NCBI GenBank assembly: GCA_029262375.1
Contig: JAJCZM010000005.1
Location: forward strand, 186,001 to 250,000
Direction of reading: 5' to 3'
Length of the DNA stretch: 64,000 nucleotides
Source of the DNA: Deltaproteobacteria bacterium
GTDB taxonomy: Bacteria; Desulfobacterota; Binatia; UBA1149; SPBQ01
Made by a program: the position numbers and the translations under genes. Below the pieces are notes generated by a model that saw nothing but the letters and a program-made list of their open reading frames with translations, was not told where the DNA came from and did not search any database. Each line of letters begins with the position of its first letter. Within the stretch, counting starts at the first letter, position 1. Positions 37,109-45,715 of the stretch are shown here, one piece after another.

Positions 37109-38040
37109 TACCCTTGTTCCTCACTGCTGAGCCCGATCGCGGCTTTGGCCGATCGAACCAGTTTCTGCGCGCCGCCTTTGACGGCGTCTACGGCCAGCGC
37201 GGTGGCCGATCCATGGTATTGGCGAACGTAAGCGCGGCGGCTGTCGCTGAACTGTCCGTCGTAGGGGAGTTCGCCGGCTGCCTCGCCGTCGCCTGCAGGG
37301 GGGCGGGTGTCTTCGAGCAGAACGACACTCACTGAATTTAGGTGGTGAACGTGCCAGGCGGCTTCGCGAGCCCGGCGGCACCAGTCGATCTCTTCGAACT
37401 GTGAGAGGAATCCTCCTTCGAACGCGCCGATCTCATCCACTGCTGTGCGGTTGAGCATGAGACAGGTCGCCGGAAGCCATTCTACGGCACGCAGCGTCGC
37501 GGTCGGATTGCCGAGCGGTGCGCCCGGCGCATGTGCGCCGTTGGCATCTGGGCGTTCACACGGAATGTGGGTCGCCGGCTCGATGGCCAAACCGCGCGTG
37601 TCTATGAGCTGCGGGCCGACGGCGGCAACGCGCTCGTTGCTGTCTATGTGGAGCACCATGTCGGGGATCAGACGTCCCGGAATTTCGGTAAAAGGGTCGA
37701 TAAGAAGGATGTGGTCGGCGTGCGCGGCCGACAGGGCGAGATTGCAGGCCTTCGCGAAGCCGATCTCGGGTGATCCTTCAATGACGGTAACGCAGGGAAA
37801 GTCGGTTGCGATCTCAGGGGCGTGCGCCTGGGGAGCGACCAGATCGACGACGATTACCTCCGAGGTCGCACCGGGCGAGGATGACAGGACGTTACTTTCG
37901 CGCAGTTGTTGCAGGCAGTTGAGCGTCTGCTCGCGCGAGGTCAGCGAGAGAACGACGATGCTGAGCGTTATCGCCGCGTCCGGAGTCTTCGTTTCTTGGC
38001 TGAGTGCATCTGAATTCTGTGTTTCTGAACTCTTCGTCAT
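37108..38040 (-). CDS. Glycosyltransferase family 2
   Basis: The 310-residue GT-A protein has SIVVLSLTSREQTLNCLQQL, then VIVVDL, a GFAKACNLALSAA helix, and ILLIDPFTEIPG, where the DXD motif of GT2 enzymes is degenerate. A later FLSQFEEIDWCRRARE matches the ED acid-base motif region of rhamnosyl/galactofuranosyl-type enzymes. The first 23 residues are a polar extension. It starts the GT2-GT4 operon; a sigma-54-type promoter faces it 260 bases upstream, suggesting joint control with the pilins. Sugar donor unknown. Confidence 0.82.
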   Translation of the reverse strand: MTKSSETQNSDALSQETKTPDAAITLSIVVLSLTSREQTLNCLQQLRESNVLSSSPGATSEVIVVDLVAPQAHAPEIATDFPCVTVIEGSPEIGFAKACNLALSAAHADHILLIDPFTEIPGRLIPDMVLHIDSNERVAAVGPQLIDTRGLAIEPATHIPCERPDANGAHAPGAPLGNPTATLRAVEWLPATCLMLNRTAVDEIGAFEGGFLSQFEEIDWCRRAREAAWHVHHLNSVSVVLLEDTRPPAGDGEAAGELPYDGQFSDSRRAYVRQYHGSATALAVDAVKGGAQKLVRSAKAAIGLSSEEQG

Positions 38041-38453
38041 GGATAACTCCTCCGACGACCGCTAGGGCTTTCGCCTATGCATTCGCTACCGCATATGCGG
38101 CTTCGGGCTGCACCCGGGCGCACCGGTTGCGTCAGTCGAGTGCCGCCATCGAGTGGCGATTGCCGCATCCGACCGGCGTCTTGTATTGCTCGCGCTGTGC
38201 ACGTGCCTGTTCATTCGCCTGCCCACGCAGGGCTTTTCGCGCGAAAAATGCGCGAACCGCTTGTCGTTACCGACTGCACGCGAGCCCGCGAGCCTCATGA
38301 GTGTTGCATTGGGCGTGCCACCTACGGGTTGGCCGCAATTTCTCCATGACGCGGTGGCGCCGGTGATACTCTTTAAGTGTGCGCGTACGTCCGGGGCCTT
38401 AAAGGAGACCGGGTGTCGCCTCGGCGTAGATGATGCCGAGGATGGAGGAAGAC
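38041..38453. other. Divergent regulatory spacer between GT2 and the first Hpt gene
   Basis: About 400 bases with no convincing gene. It contains the minus-strand sigma-54 promoter at 38304-38319 and a hairpin TTCGCGC-(7)-GCGCGAA at 38236-38256. GATACT at 38367-38372 is a weak -10 candidate for the plus-strand Hpt gene. Confidence 0.45.
38304..38319 (-). promoter_or_regulatory. Sigma-54 promoter candidate for the GT2-GT4 operon
   Basis: Read on the minus strand, TGGCACGCCCAATGCA matches the -24 element TGGCACG exactly and the -12 element as ATGCA instead of TTGCA, with correct spacing. The transcript would start near 38293 with a leader of about 250 bases to the GT2 start at 38040. Confidence 0.6.
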
Positions 38454-38816
38454 GTGTTGCCCGACGTGAATGACAAGACGGCCGACCGTAACGAACGGTT
38501 TCGCCAGCTTCAGAAGATGTTCATCGGCGCTGCCGTCGACGACGTGAGCGAAATGGGTGCGCTGCTGGAAGCGGCCGGCGATGCGACACCCGGCGGAGAC
38601 GCCGGTGCTCGCTTCCGCAAGCTCGCGCATGACTTGCGTGGGACGGGCGGGGGCTACGAGTTTCCCGCAATCAGCGACACCGCTGCACAAGTAGAGGATT
38701 CCTACTTGGCCGAGTCCTCGGCCGAAGCTCTTCGACAATCGCTCGCGCTACTGCGCGGCGCGGTTGACGACGCCCGCCGGGTTCTCGAACCCGAAGCCGA
38801 GCGTGTGAGCGAGTAG
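38454..38816 (+). CDS. Hpt domain phosphotransfer protein (first copy)
   Basis: The 120-residue helical protein has FRKLAHDLRGTGGGYEFPAIS, the AHxLRG motif of histidine phosphotransfer domains, with His59 as the likely phosphorylated residue. The GTG start has GGAGGA four bases upstream and matches the length of the second copy at 43932; ATGs at 38430 and 38442 are alternatives. It precedes an NtrC-type activator by 15 bases. The Hpt could carry phosphate from the hybrid kinase encoded downstream to the receivers, or act as an inhibitor of one. The pair is repeated at 43932-45709. Confidence 0.78.
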   Translation: MLPDVNDKTADRNERFRQLQKMFIGAAVDDVSEMGALLEAAGDATPGGDAGARFRKLAHDLRGTGGGYEFPAISDTAAQVEDSYLAESSAEALRQSLALLRGAVDDARRVLEPEAERVSE

Positions 38817-38831
38817 GGCGGAGGAACGGAT

Positions 38832-40226
38832 GTGACTGAGAAAGTATTACTAGTGGATGACGACCCGAAGCTCGTCGGCTTGGTGCAACACCATCTCGCC
38901 GAGGAAGGCTTCGAGACGATTTGGGCGGCGAGCGGCGAGGAAGCCATCGACATCCTTGCGCAGGAAACACCGGCGGCGGTGATTCTCGATCTGCTGCTGC
39001 CCGGCATCTCCGGCCTGGAGCTTCTGCCGAGGTTCCAAACGGACTGGCCGCAAACGCCGGTCGTGGTGCTGACGGCGCAAGGCGACCTGAACAAGGTCGT
39101 CGAATGCATGCAGCTCGGTGCGGTCGACTACCTGCACAAGCCGTTCGACGGCACCCGTCTCGCAACGTCGGTGCGCAACGCGACGACGCAAGGCCAACTC
39201 AAAGCGAAGGTCGAGTCGCTCACTACCGAGCTACGTAAGGGCGAAGGCTTTGATGCCATCATCGGTGAGTCTGCCGCCGTTCAGAAGTGCATCACGTTGA
39301 TGCGACGCGCGGCCGCCAGCGACATCGCCGTTCTGCTCGGCGGCGAGAGCGGTACCGGTAAGGAAGTTGCCGCACGCGCGATCCACGCCGAGAGCGGGCG
39401 GCGCACCGGCCCGTTCATTGCTGTGAACTGCGGCGCCATCCCGGAAGGTTTGATCGAGAGTGAGTTGTTCGGTCATGAGAAGGGCTCGTTCACGGGCGCG
39501 ACGCACTCACGCGCCGGTTGTTTCGAACTCGCCGACGGTGGAACGATCTTTCTCGACGAGATCGGCGAACTACGCTCCGACCTGCAGGTGCGATTGCTGC
39601 GCGTTCTCCAGGAACACATGATCACGCGCGTCGGCGGCGAGAAAGAACACAAAATCGATGTGCGCGTGATCGCCGCGACCAACCGCGATCTCAAGACCGA
39701 AGCCGCGAGCGGAGAATTCCGTGAGGACCTCTACTACCGTCTCGCCGTGTTTCCCGTGGAACTGCCGCCGCTGCGCGAGCGCGACAACGATTCGTTGCTG
39801 CTGACGGCCGCGTTCGTGCTTCGTTTCGCGGAGCGCCACGGCAAGACCATCGATGGTGTATCGCCCGAGGCGCGTCGCGCGCTGCAGACCTACAGCTGGC
39901 CCGGCAATGTGCGGGAACTCGAGAACGTCGTCGAGCGTGCGATCGTACTCGAAGACGGCAACAGCATCTGTGCCGACAGTCTGCCGATAGAAGTGCGGCA
40001 AGGCGCTGCGGCCAACGGCGGCGAGATCGTCGACAACCGTGCGGCGCCCGTCTCGCGCGAAGAGATTGTCAGCTTCGAGGTGGAAGAGCGGCAGATCATC
40101 CTGCGCGCGCTCGAGCTGACGCAGTGGAACGTCCAGGAGGCGTCGAACCGTCTCGGACTGGGCCGTGCGACCATCTACCGGAAGATCGAGCGCTACGGTC
40201 TCAAGGCCAACCCCAACGTGGTGTAG
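38832..40226 (+). CDS. NtrC-type sigma-54-dependent response regulator (first copy)
   Basis: The 464-residue protein starts at a GTG five bases after GGAGGAA. Residues 1-120 are a receiver with acidic pocket VDDD, phosphoacceptor Asp53 (ILDLLLP), Thr in VVLTA and Lys in HKPF. Residues about 140-375 are the AAA+ sigma-54 activation domain with [14 protein letters not shown] (GAFTGA with Ser) and [13 protein letters not shown]. The C-terminus has a Fis-type helix-turn-helix ([19 protein letters not shown]). It activates sigma-54 RNA polymerase once phosphorylated. Sigma-54 promoters nearby at 34912, 38304 and 43343 are its obvious targets, shared or divided with its paralogue at 44288. Confidence 0.93.
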   Translation: MTEKVLLVDDDPKLVGLVQHHLAEEGFETIWAASGEEAIDILAQETPAAVILDLLLPGISGLELLPRFQTDWPQTPVVVLTAQGDLNKVVECMQLGAVDYLHKPFDGTRLATSVRNATTQGQLKAKVESLTTELRKGEGFDAIIGESAAVQKCITLMRRAAASDIAVLLGGESGTGKEVAARAIHAESGRRTGPFIAVNCGAIPEGLIESELFGHEKGSFTGATHSRAGCFELADGGTIFLDEIGELRSDLQVRLLRVLQEHMITRVGGEKEHKIDVRVIAATNRDLKTEAASGEFREDLYYRLAVFPVELPPLRERDNDSLLLTAAFVLRFAERHGKTIDGVSPEARRALQTYSWPGNVRELENVVERAIVLEDGNSICADSLPIEVRQGAAANGGEIVDNRAAPVSREEIVSFEVEERQIILRALELTQWNVQEASNRLGLGRATIYRKIERYGLKANPNVV

Positions 40227-40254
40227 CCGGCGGTATCGGTCAAACGCGTAGCAA

Positions 40255-42603
40255 ATGTTCGGCAAGAACAACAAGAGCGCACCGCGGGCCTTTCTGTCCA
40301 AGAAGGCATCCGCCGAGGCGTTGTTTGATACGTTTCCGGATGCGACGGTCGTAGCAGATCCCGCCGGCGGGATTCGTGCGGCGAATCACGCCGCCTGCGC
40401 GCTGTTCGGTTACGACGAATCTGAACTTACACAACTTCTCGTCAGCGATTTGTTTGCCGGTGACGCGGCCGACTCTGCCGCGAAGATCTCCGAGGTCGCA
40501 CACGGCGAGGCCATCGGCTTCGAAGCCGAGTGCCGCCGTAAGAGCGGCGTGGAGTTTCCCTCCGAGCTGCGAGTTGCCTACAGCGTCGTCGGCGGTATCC
40601 GATCGCTCGTCATCGTCGTGCGCAACATTACCCATCACCGGCGTGCGGTGCGTTCCCTTCGAGATAGTGAAGAGCTTACGCGTGCCATTTTGACCAGCGC
40701 GTTGGACGCGGTCGTTTCGATCGACGAGCGCGGCATCGTGCGTGAGTTCAATCCTGCCGCCGAGCAACTGTTCGGCTACTCGCGCGACGAGGCGGTCGGC
40801 AAGCTCATGGCCGATCTTTTGGTCCCCGTATCCAAGCGCGATTCGCATCGAGCCGGCTTCCAGCGCTACCTGCGCGAGGGGCATTCGGCCATTCTCGGCA
40901 AGCGCATCGAGATGAGCGCGCTCAAGCGCGACGGCAGCGAACTGCCGGTCGAGATCCGCGTGAGCGAAGTGCGGCGCGGGCAGGCCCGTATTTTTACGGC
41001 CTATCTGAGCGATATCTCCGAGCGCCTCGAAGCACTTTCGGCCATCGGAGAAGAGCGCGACAAGTTGGAAGCCATTTTGTCGGCTACCAGTGACGGCATC
41101 GTGCTGATCGATCCGTCGGGCTTCGTGCGTTACGCGAACAAGAGCTTCGAAGACATCTTCGAGATCGATGCGCTTTCGATCGAGCGCATGCATGTGCGTG
41201 ACCTGGTCGCACGCTTGCAGCAGCTCTCACCGCTGCCACTCGATTCGTTCGAGAAACTGCTGACGTCGAGTGCCGCCGGCGGCGTGCGCGAGCGTCGTAG
41301 CGAACGGTGTTCCATTTCGTTGCCCATGGAACGCTCGCTAGAGATGACGCGTAAACCGGTAGGCTCCGAACTGGCAGAGCAGGGCAGTTGGCTGGTCGTG
41401 TTTCGCGATATCAGCCGCGATGAAGAGATCCGCCGCGCGAAAGACGATCTCGTCGGAAACGTTTCGCATGAGCTGCGTACGCCGCTCACGGCAATCCGCG
41501 GCTTCGTTCAACTGATGCTCGATGAGCGCGTCGGTCCGCTGGAAGATCAACAGCGCAAGTTTCTCGATGTCATCGCCGGCAATGTCGAGCGTTTGATGGC
41601 ACTGGTGTCGGATCTGTTGGACGTCGATCGTGTCGAGCGCGTTCCGCTGCGAGCCGACGATGTCGACGCCGCCGAGCTGATTGCCGAGACTACGACCTCG
41701 GAAGCCGCGCGTGCAGAAGCAAAAGGCGTTGCTCTCACCTGGGAGGTCGACGACGGCCTGCACCTGGTCGGTGACCGCGAACGCCTGCTGCAGGTGTTCC
41801 AGAACATCGTCGGCAATGCCGTTCGCTACACGAAGGCAGGAAGTGTCGTGACGACCGTACGGCAAGGCGCTGCCGGTATGGCCGTCATCGAAGTCACGGA
41901 TACCGGCCTCGGCATGACCGACGAAGAACAGCACTCTGTGTTTGATCGCTTCTTCCGAGGTGGTGACCAGTACGTTCGCGAGACCGGCGGCACGGGGCTC
42001 GGTCTTGCCATCGTGCGTACGCTGGTCCAGCGACATGGCGGGACCATCGACGTCGAAAGCGAATTGGGAGTGGGCTCGACCTTCCGTGTGACCTTGCCCT
42101 GCGACGAGGCGACGGTGAGCTCGGCGGGAGCGTTGCGCGGCACGAAGCGAGGCGAATCGGCTGTGCCGGCCGCCCTAGACGATCCGACGCCCGCTTCTTC
42201 TTCCAATAGCGGTGAGGCGCCGCTGGTGCTGCTCGTCGAGGACAGCGGCCCGATACGTGATGTATTACTTGAGGGTTTGAAATTGGAAGGGCACAACGCC
42301 TCCGCAGTACCGAGCGGGCAGGCTGCTCTCGCTTTCGTCGCCGCCAACACGCCGGATGCCGTGTTGCTCGATATCTCGCTACCGGACATGGACGGTTGGG
42401 ACGTGCTCACCGCGATGCGCGGCGAACGTCGCTTGGACAAGACCGTCATCCTTGTAGTGAGCGGCCATGACGAGCCGACCAAGGCCGCGCGCCTCGGGGC
42501 GGACGGCTTCATTGGAAAGCCGGTCGACGTGTTTGCGTTGAGCGAAGAGATTCTCCGCGCGATCGATGCCAAAGCGTCTGCAGCACAGAGTGTGGGGATC
42601 TGA
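40255..42603 (+). CDS. Hybrid sensor histidine kinase with three PAS domains and a receiver
   Basis: The 782-residue protein has no membrane segment, so it senses in the cytoplasm. PAS-like domains occupy about residues 20-130, 140-260 and 275-390. HisKA follows with His405 in SHELRTPLTAIRG, then the ATPase domain with NIVGNAVRYTK, DTGLGMTDEE and GGTGLGLAIVR (to residue 620). After a linker, a receiver spans residues 660-775 with Asp706 in LLDISLPDMDGWD and Lys in GKPVD. A kinase with its own receiver usually needs an Hpt protein to pass phosphate on; two Hpt genes flank it. It begins 28 bases after the activator gene. Confidence 0.93.
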   Translation: MFGKNNKSAPRAFLSKKASAEALFDTFPDATVVADPAGGIRAANHAACALFGYDESELTQLLVSDLFAGDAADSAAKISEVAHGEAIGFEAECRRKSGVEFPSELRVAYSVVGGIRSLVIVVRNITHHRRAVRSLRDSEELTRAILTSALDAVVSIDERGIVREFNPAAEQLFGYSRDEAVGKLMADLLVPVSKRDSHRAGFQRYLREGHSAILGKRIEMSALKRDGSELPVEIRVSEVRRGQARIFTAYLSDISERLEALSAIGEERDKLEAILSATSDGIVLIDPSGFVRYANKSFEDIFEIDALSIERMHVRDLVARLQQLSPLPLDSFEKLLTSSAAGGVRERRSERCSISLPMERSLEMTRKPVGSELAEQGSWLVVFRDISRDEEIRRAKDDLVGNVSHELRTPLTAIRGFVQLMLDERVGPLEDQQRKFLDVIAGNVERLMALVSDLLDVDRVERVPLRADDVDAAELIAETTTSEAARAEAKGVALTWEVDDGLHLVGDRERLLQVFQNIVGNAVRYTKAGSVVTTVRQGAAGMAVIEVTDTGLGMTDEEQHSVFDRFFRGGDQYVRETGGTGLGLAIVRTLVQRHGGTIDVESELGVGSTFRVTLPCDEATVSSAGALRGTKRGESAVPAALDDPTPASSSNSGEAPLVLLVEDSGPIRDVLLEGLKLEGHNASAVPSGQAALAFVAANTPDAVLLDISLPDMDGWDVLTAMRGERRLDKTVILVVSGHDEPTKAARLGADGFIGKPVDVFALSEEILRAIDAKASAAQSVGI

Positions 42604-42606
42604 ACC

Positions 42607-43002
42607 ATGTCGCAGCGTAAGATAGTTTTTGCCGAGGACGAGCCGCATATCGCGATGCTCGTTCAGTTCACGCTCGAAGCGGAAGGCTTCGACGTGGAGC
42701 ACTATGACAACGGTTCCTCCGTCCTAGAGCGCCTGCTCGCCGGCCCGCCGCCGACGTTGGTCGTGCTCGATATGATGATGCCGGGTGTCTCGGGTCTCGA
42801 TGTCTTGGCACAAGTCAAAGCGGACGCACGCTACGCGGACGTTCCGGTACTGATCGTCTCGGCTCGTGCGCGCGAGGTCGATCGCAATACGGCGCTGGCG
42901 TCGGGTGCATCGGCGTATCTCACCAAACCGTTCAGCACCGAAGACCTCAGCAGCATCGTTGTCTCACTCGCGGATCGTGCGGCCGAGCGCGACTCGATCT
43001 GA
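42607..43002 (+). CDS. Single-domain response regulator (CheY/PleD-type receiver)
   Basis: The 131-residue protein is only a receiver: acidic pair in FAEDEPHIAML, Asp55 in VVLDMMMPGVSG, Ser in VLIVSARA and Lys in TKPFS. It starts three bases after the hybrid kinase stop. A receiver without output fits a phosphate shuttle or sink in the phosphorelay formed with the hybrid kinase and the Hpt proteins. Confidence 0.9.
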   Translation: MSQRKIVFAEDEPHIAMLVQFTLEAEGFDVEHYDNGSSVLERLLAGPPPTLVVLDMMMPGVSGLDVLAQVKADARYADVPVLIVSARAREVDRNTALASGASAYLTKPFSTEDLSSIVVSLADRAAERDSI

Positions 43003-43342
43003 GGCTGGCGATTCTCACCGCGTTTCGTCTCCATTCGAGAAGCCCAAAATGAGAGCGCGCTCAGTCGCGCGCCTTTGCTTCGGCATCAGCCGCGGCATCA
43101 GCCCCCGATCAGCCCCCCAAATAGGTATATAGGCCTGGTCGCGTGCGCCTTCGGGCGTTGCATGACGCTGGACCGATCTCGTTTCAATTCGAGAAACGGA
43201 CCGTCTTGCGCGCATGCGGCGTCAAGCCTGCTGCGCTCGACCGCATGCGCTTCTGTTGGCGATCGCGTCTCAACCTGAGGCTCGGTGCGTCGAATGTCTT
43301 AGCGCAGCGCAATGCCTGTGCGTGATTGGGCGTCGCAGACGG
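43003..43342. other. Spacer upstream of the second pilin
   Basis: Contains two related copies of CGTTTC...ATTCGAGAA at about 43020-43042 and 43178-43200 and the paired GCATGC repeats at 43210-43250. No gene is supported. Confidence 0.45.
43210..43250. promoter_or_regulatory. Candidate enhancer (UAS): paired inverted GCGCATGCGG sites
   Basis: GCGCATGCGG at 43210-43219 and its exact reverse complement CCGCATGCGC at 43241-43250 have centres 31 bases apart, three helical turns. They lie about 120-160 bases before the predicted sigma-54 start, the usual position for NtrC-type activator binding. Confidence 0.5.
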
Positions 43343-43358
43343 TGGCACCGGTGTTGCA
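43343..43358 (+). promoter_or_regulatory. Sigma-54 promoter of the second Flp-like pilin gene
   Basis: TGGCACCGGTGTTGCA matches TGGCACGrNNNTTGCW with one mismatch and exact spacing. The transcript would start near 43369, 48 bases before the ATG at 43417. Confidence 0.8.
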
Positions 43359-43416
43359 ATCTAAGACTCTCAAATCGAGCAATCGATTGTGCCTCTCAGA
43401 AAAGGAAAGCGCCCAT

Positions 43417-43629
43417 ATGAAGATCTTCCGCCAGCTCCTCGCCGATGAACAAGCCTCCTCAATGAATGAGTACGCGCTCATTCTCGCACTCATCGCGATC
43501 GCGACGGTGATCTCGATCACGGCGCTGCGCGAGACCATTGTAGGAACGTTCGCGACCTCGAGCGCCGGCATGGGATCGAGTCTGGACGGCGTCGCAATGA
43601 CCATCGAGTACGCGGAGCGCATTAACTGA
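43417..43629 (+). CDS. Flp-like pilin (second copy, atypical processing site)
   Basis: The 70-residue product has AAGGAAA eight bases before its ATG. It has the Flp layout: charged leader KIFRQLLADEQA, then SSMNEYALILALIAIATVISI with Glu at position 5 and Tyr at 6 of the predicted mature form, and a polar tail with SSAGMGSSLDG. The residue before the expected cut is Ala instead of Gly, unlike the first pilin. It may be a minor pilin or pseudopilin with altered processing. It stands between the receiver gene and the second Hpt gene and is closed by two strong hairpins. Confidence 0.8.
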   Translation: MKIFRQLLADEQASSMNEYALILALIAIATVISITALRETIVGTFATSSAGMGSSLDGVAMTIEYAERIN

Positions 43630-43640
43630 GATCTGATTTC

Positions 43641-43652
43641 TGACCCGGGTCA
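43641..43652. other. Perfect 12-bp palindrome after the second pilin
   Basis: TGACCCGGGTCA reads the same on both strands and lies 11 bases after the pilin stop. It could be a protein-binding site; role unknown. Confidence 0.3.
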
Positions 43653-43667
43653 CATGGACCGGTCATA

Positions 43668-43697
43668 GCGGCGGCGCGCTTCGTCACGCGCCGCCGC
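43668..43697 (+). terminator. Strong GC hairpin after the second pilin
   Basis: GCGGCGGCGCG (43668-43678) pairs perfectly with CGCGCCGCCGC (43687-43697) around an eight-base loop. It is followed by C/T-rich sequence rather than a pure T-run. Confidence 0.55.
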
Positions 43698-43736
43698 ACC
43701 TCCCCCTTTCCCTAATCGGCCCCCCCGCCGGTTATT

Positions 43737-43771
43737 GCGGCGGCGCACCCCCAGCGCCGCCGCTTTTTTTT
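43737..43771 (+). terminator. Rho-independent terminator
   Basis: GCGGCGGCG (43737-43745) pairs with CGCCGCCGC (43755-43763) around a nine-base loop and is followed at once by eight T (43764-43771). It insulates the pilin transcript from the second Hpt cassette. Confidence 0.9.
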
Positions 43772-43931
43772 GTCGGTCTCGCGCTTTCGCAATACAGCGT
43801 TCGCCGTAGCGGCTGCGCGCTCGGTCGTATTCGTCTCTTGCAGCAATGCGGTTTAGGCGACGCGCGCCGAGTGCCGAGTGTTAGCCTTATAGGGACAGTG
43901 ATTGACCGACTGACCAAATGGATATGTGCCG

Positions 43932-44276
43932 ATGGACAAAGTGAGTCTGGCTGACGAATTCGGAGACGAGTTCGCGGAGCTGCAAAAAGAATTTCTAGAT
44001 ACGACGCGTGCGCGGGTACACGAACTCGTGCGCCTTCTCAGCGAAGCCGCCGGTAAGACGCCGGTGGGCAAGGACGGCGACGAGTTTCGCCGTATCGCTC
44101 ACAGCGTGCGCGGTTCGGGCGGCAGCTACGGTTTCAGCGACATCAGTGAGGTGGCCGGCGATCTCGAGAAAGCGTATCTCGCCGGTGCGACCACCAAGCG
44201 CCTCGCCGATCTGGTTGAGTCGCTCGAGAACGTCGTGGCTTCCAGTATCGAGCAGGCCCTTCTAGGGGCGGAGTAG
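43932..44276 (+). CDS. Hpt domain phosphotransfer protein (second copy)
   Basis: The 114-residue protein has EFRRIAHSVRGSGGSYGFSDIS, with His57 as the likely phosphoacceptor. It aligns along its length with the Hpt protein at 38454-38816. ATG 43932 is preferred; GTG 43926 is two codons upstream. It is followed after 11 bases by a second NtrC-type activator, repeating the Hpt-activator order of the first cassette. A strong terminator upstream implies its own promoter in 43772-43931, where TTATAG at 43888-43893 is a possible -10. Confidence 0.8.
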   Translation: MDKVSLADEFGDEFAELQKEFLDTTRARVHELVRLLSEAAGKTPVGKDGDEFRRIAHSVRGSGGSYGFSDISEVAGDLEKAYLAGATTKRLADLVESLENVVASSIEQALLGAE

Positions 44277-44287
44277 AGGCGGCGGTT

Positions 44288-45709
44288 GTGGCTGAGAAGA
44301 TTCTCCTCGTTGATGACGATCCGACGATCCTGCGCCTGCTCGAGCATGCATTGGGTCGCGAAGGGCTCTCGACGGCAACAGCCGAGACCGGCGCCGAAGC
44401 ACTCGAGGCCATCGCTTCGCAGCCGCCCGACGTCGTCGTACTCGACCTGGTGCTGCCCGATGCCAGCGGTAGAGACCTGCTCGCTCAGTTCCAAGATATC
44501 TGCCCACATGTTCCCGTCGTCGTGCTCACGGCCAGCGACACGGTAGACGACATCGTCGAGTGCATGCGCCTCGGCGCTTCGGACTACCTGCAGAAACCCT
44601 TCGATCAGACGCGCGTCGTCACGTCGGTTCGCAATGCGCTTCGCCAAGGCGAACTGCGCGCGAGCGTCGAATCGCTCAGTGGCAAGCTGCGCTCTCGCGA
44701 AGGCTTTGCGGCGATCATCGGCAGCTCTCCGCCTATTCGGCATACCGTAGATTTCTTGTCGCGCGCTTCGACCAGCGATGTCGTCGTGTTGCTGCAAGGC
44801 GAATCGGGCACCGGCAAAGAAGTCGCCGCCCGTGCGATCCACACCGAGAGCGGTCGTCGCGATGGGCCTTTCATTGCGGTGAACTGCGGGGCGATTCCCG
44901 AAGGCTTGATCGAGAGCGAGTTGTTCGGCCACGAGCGCGGTTCGTTTACCGGTGCCACGGCCGCGCGCACGGGCAGTTTCGAGCAGGCCAACGGCGGCAC
45001 GATCTTCCTCGACGAAGTCGGCGAGTTGCGCATGGATTTGCAGGTGCGACTGCTGCGCGTGCTGCAAGAACGCGTCGTGCGGCCGATCGGCGGATCCGAA
45101 GCGCGCAGCATCGATGTACGTGTGATCGCCGCAAGCAATCGCAATCTTCAGCAAGAGGCCGCACGCGGCACGTTCCGCGAGGATCTATACTATCGCCTAG
45201 CGGTATTCCCGATTACCTTGCCGCCGCTTCGCGATCGCGGTTCCGACGTATTGTTGTTGGCCGATGCTTTTGCGATTCGATGCGCAAGCGAAGCCGGCAA
45301 GGACATCGCCGGATTCTCGCCCGAAGCGCGCCACGTGCTCGAGCAGTATCACTGGCCCGGCAACGTGCGCGAGCTGCAAAACATCGTAGAGCGCGCCGCC
45401 ATCTTGGAAGACGGCCCGCGCATCTCGGTTTCGAGTTTGCCCGAATCCGTCGTGCGTGGCGCCGGCCTCGAACCTCGGCGTGCGGCGGGTAGCCCTGACA
45501 GCTACGGCGTCGGTGACACCGTTGCAGCGGCCATCGAATCGATGACGGCCGACGACATCGTGCCGATGGACGAAGAAGAGCGACGCATCATCCGCCGTGC
45601 CCTGGAACTCACGAACTGGGATGCGCAGGAAGCGTCGCGAAGACTTCGCATCGGGCGCGCGACGATCTATCGAAAGATCGAACGCTACGGACTGCGGACG
45701 GCCAAATAG
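44288..45709 (+). CDS. NtrC-type sigma-54-dependent response regulator (second copy)
   Basis: The 473-residue protein is a close paralogue of the regulator at 38832: receiver with Asp53 (VLDLVLP), AAA+ domain with [26 protein letters not shown], and the same Fis-type C-terminus ([24 protein letters not shown]). Long stretches such as [20 protein letters not shown] are identical. It starts at GTG with a weak purine-rich site. With its own Hpt upstream it could read the same hybrid kinase or a distant one, giving two outputs on the nearby sigma-54 promoters. Confidence 0.93.
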   Translation: MAEKILLVDDDPTILRLLEHALGREGLSTATAETGAEALEAIASQPPDVVVLDLVLPDASGRDLLAQFQDICPHVPVVVLTASDTVDDIVECMRLGASDYLQKPFDQTRVVTSVRNALRQGELRASVESLSGKLRSREGFAAIIGSSPPIRHTVDFLSRASTSDVVVLLQGESGTGKEVAARAIHTESGRRDGPFIAVNCGAIPEGLIESELFGHERGSFTGATAARTGSFEQANGGTIFLDEVGELRMDLQVRLLRVLQERVVRPIGGSEARSIDVRVIAASNRNLQQEAARGTFREDLYYRLAVFPITLPPLRDRGSDVLLLADAFAIRCASEAGKDIAGFSPEARHVLEQYHWPGNVRELQNIVERAAILEDGPRISVSSLPESVVRGAGLEPRRAAGSPDSYGVGDTVAAAIESMTADDIVPMDEEERRIIRRALELTNWDAQEASRRLRIGRATIYRKIERYGLRTAK

Positions 45710-45715
45710 CTGAGA

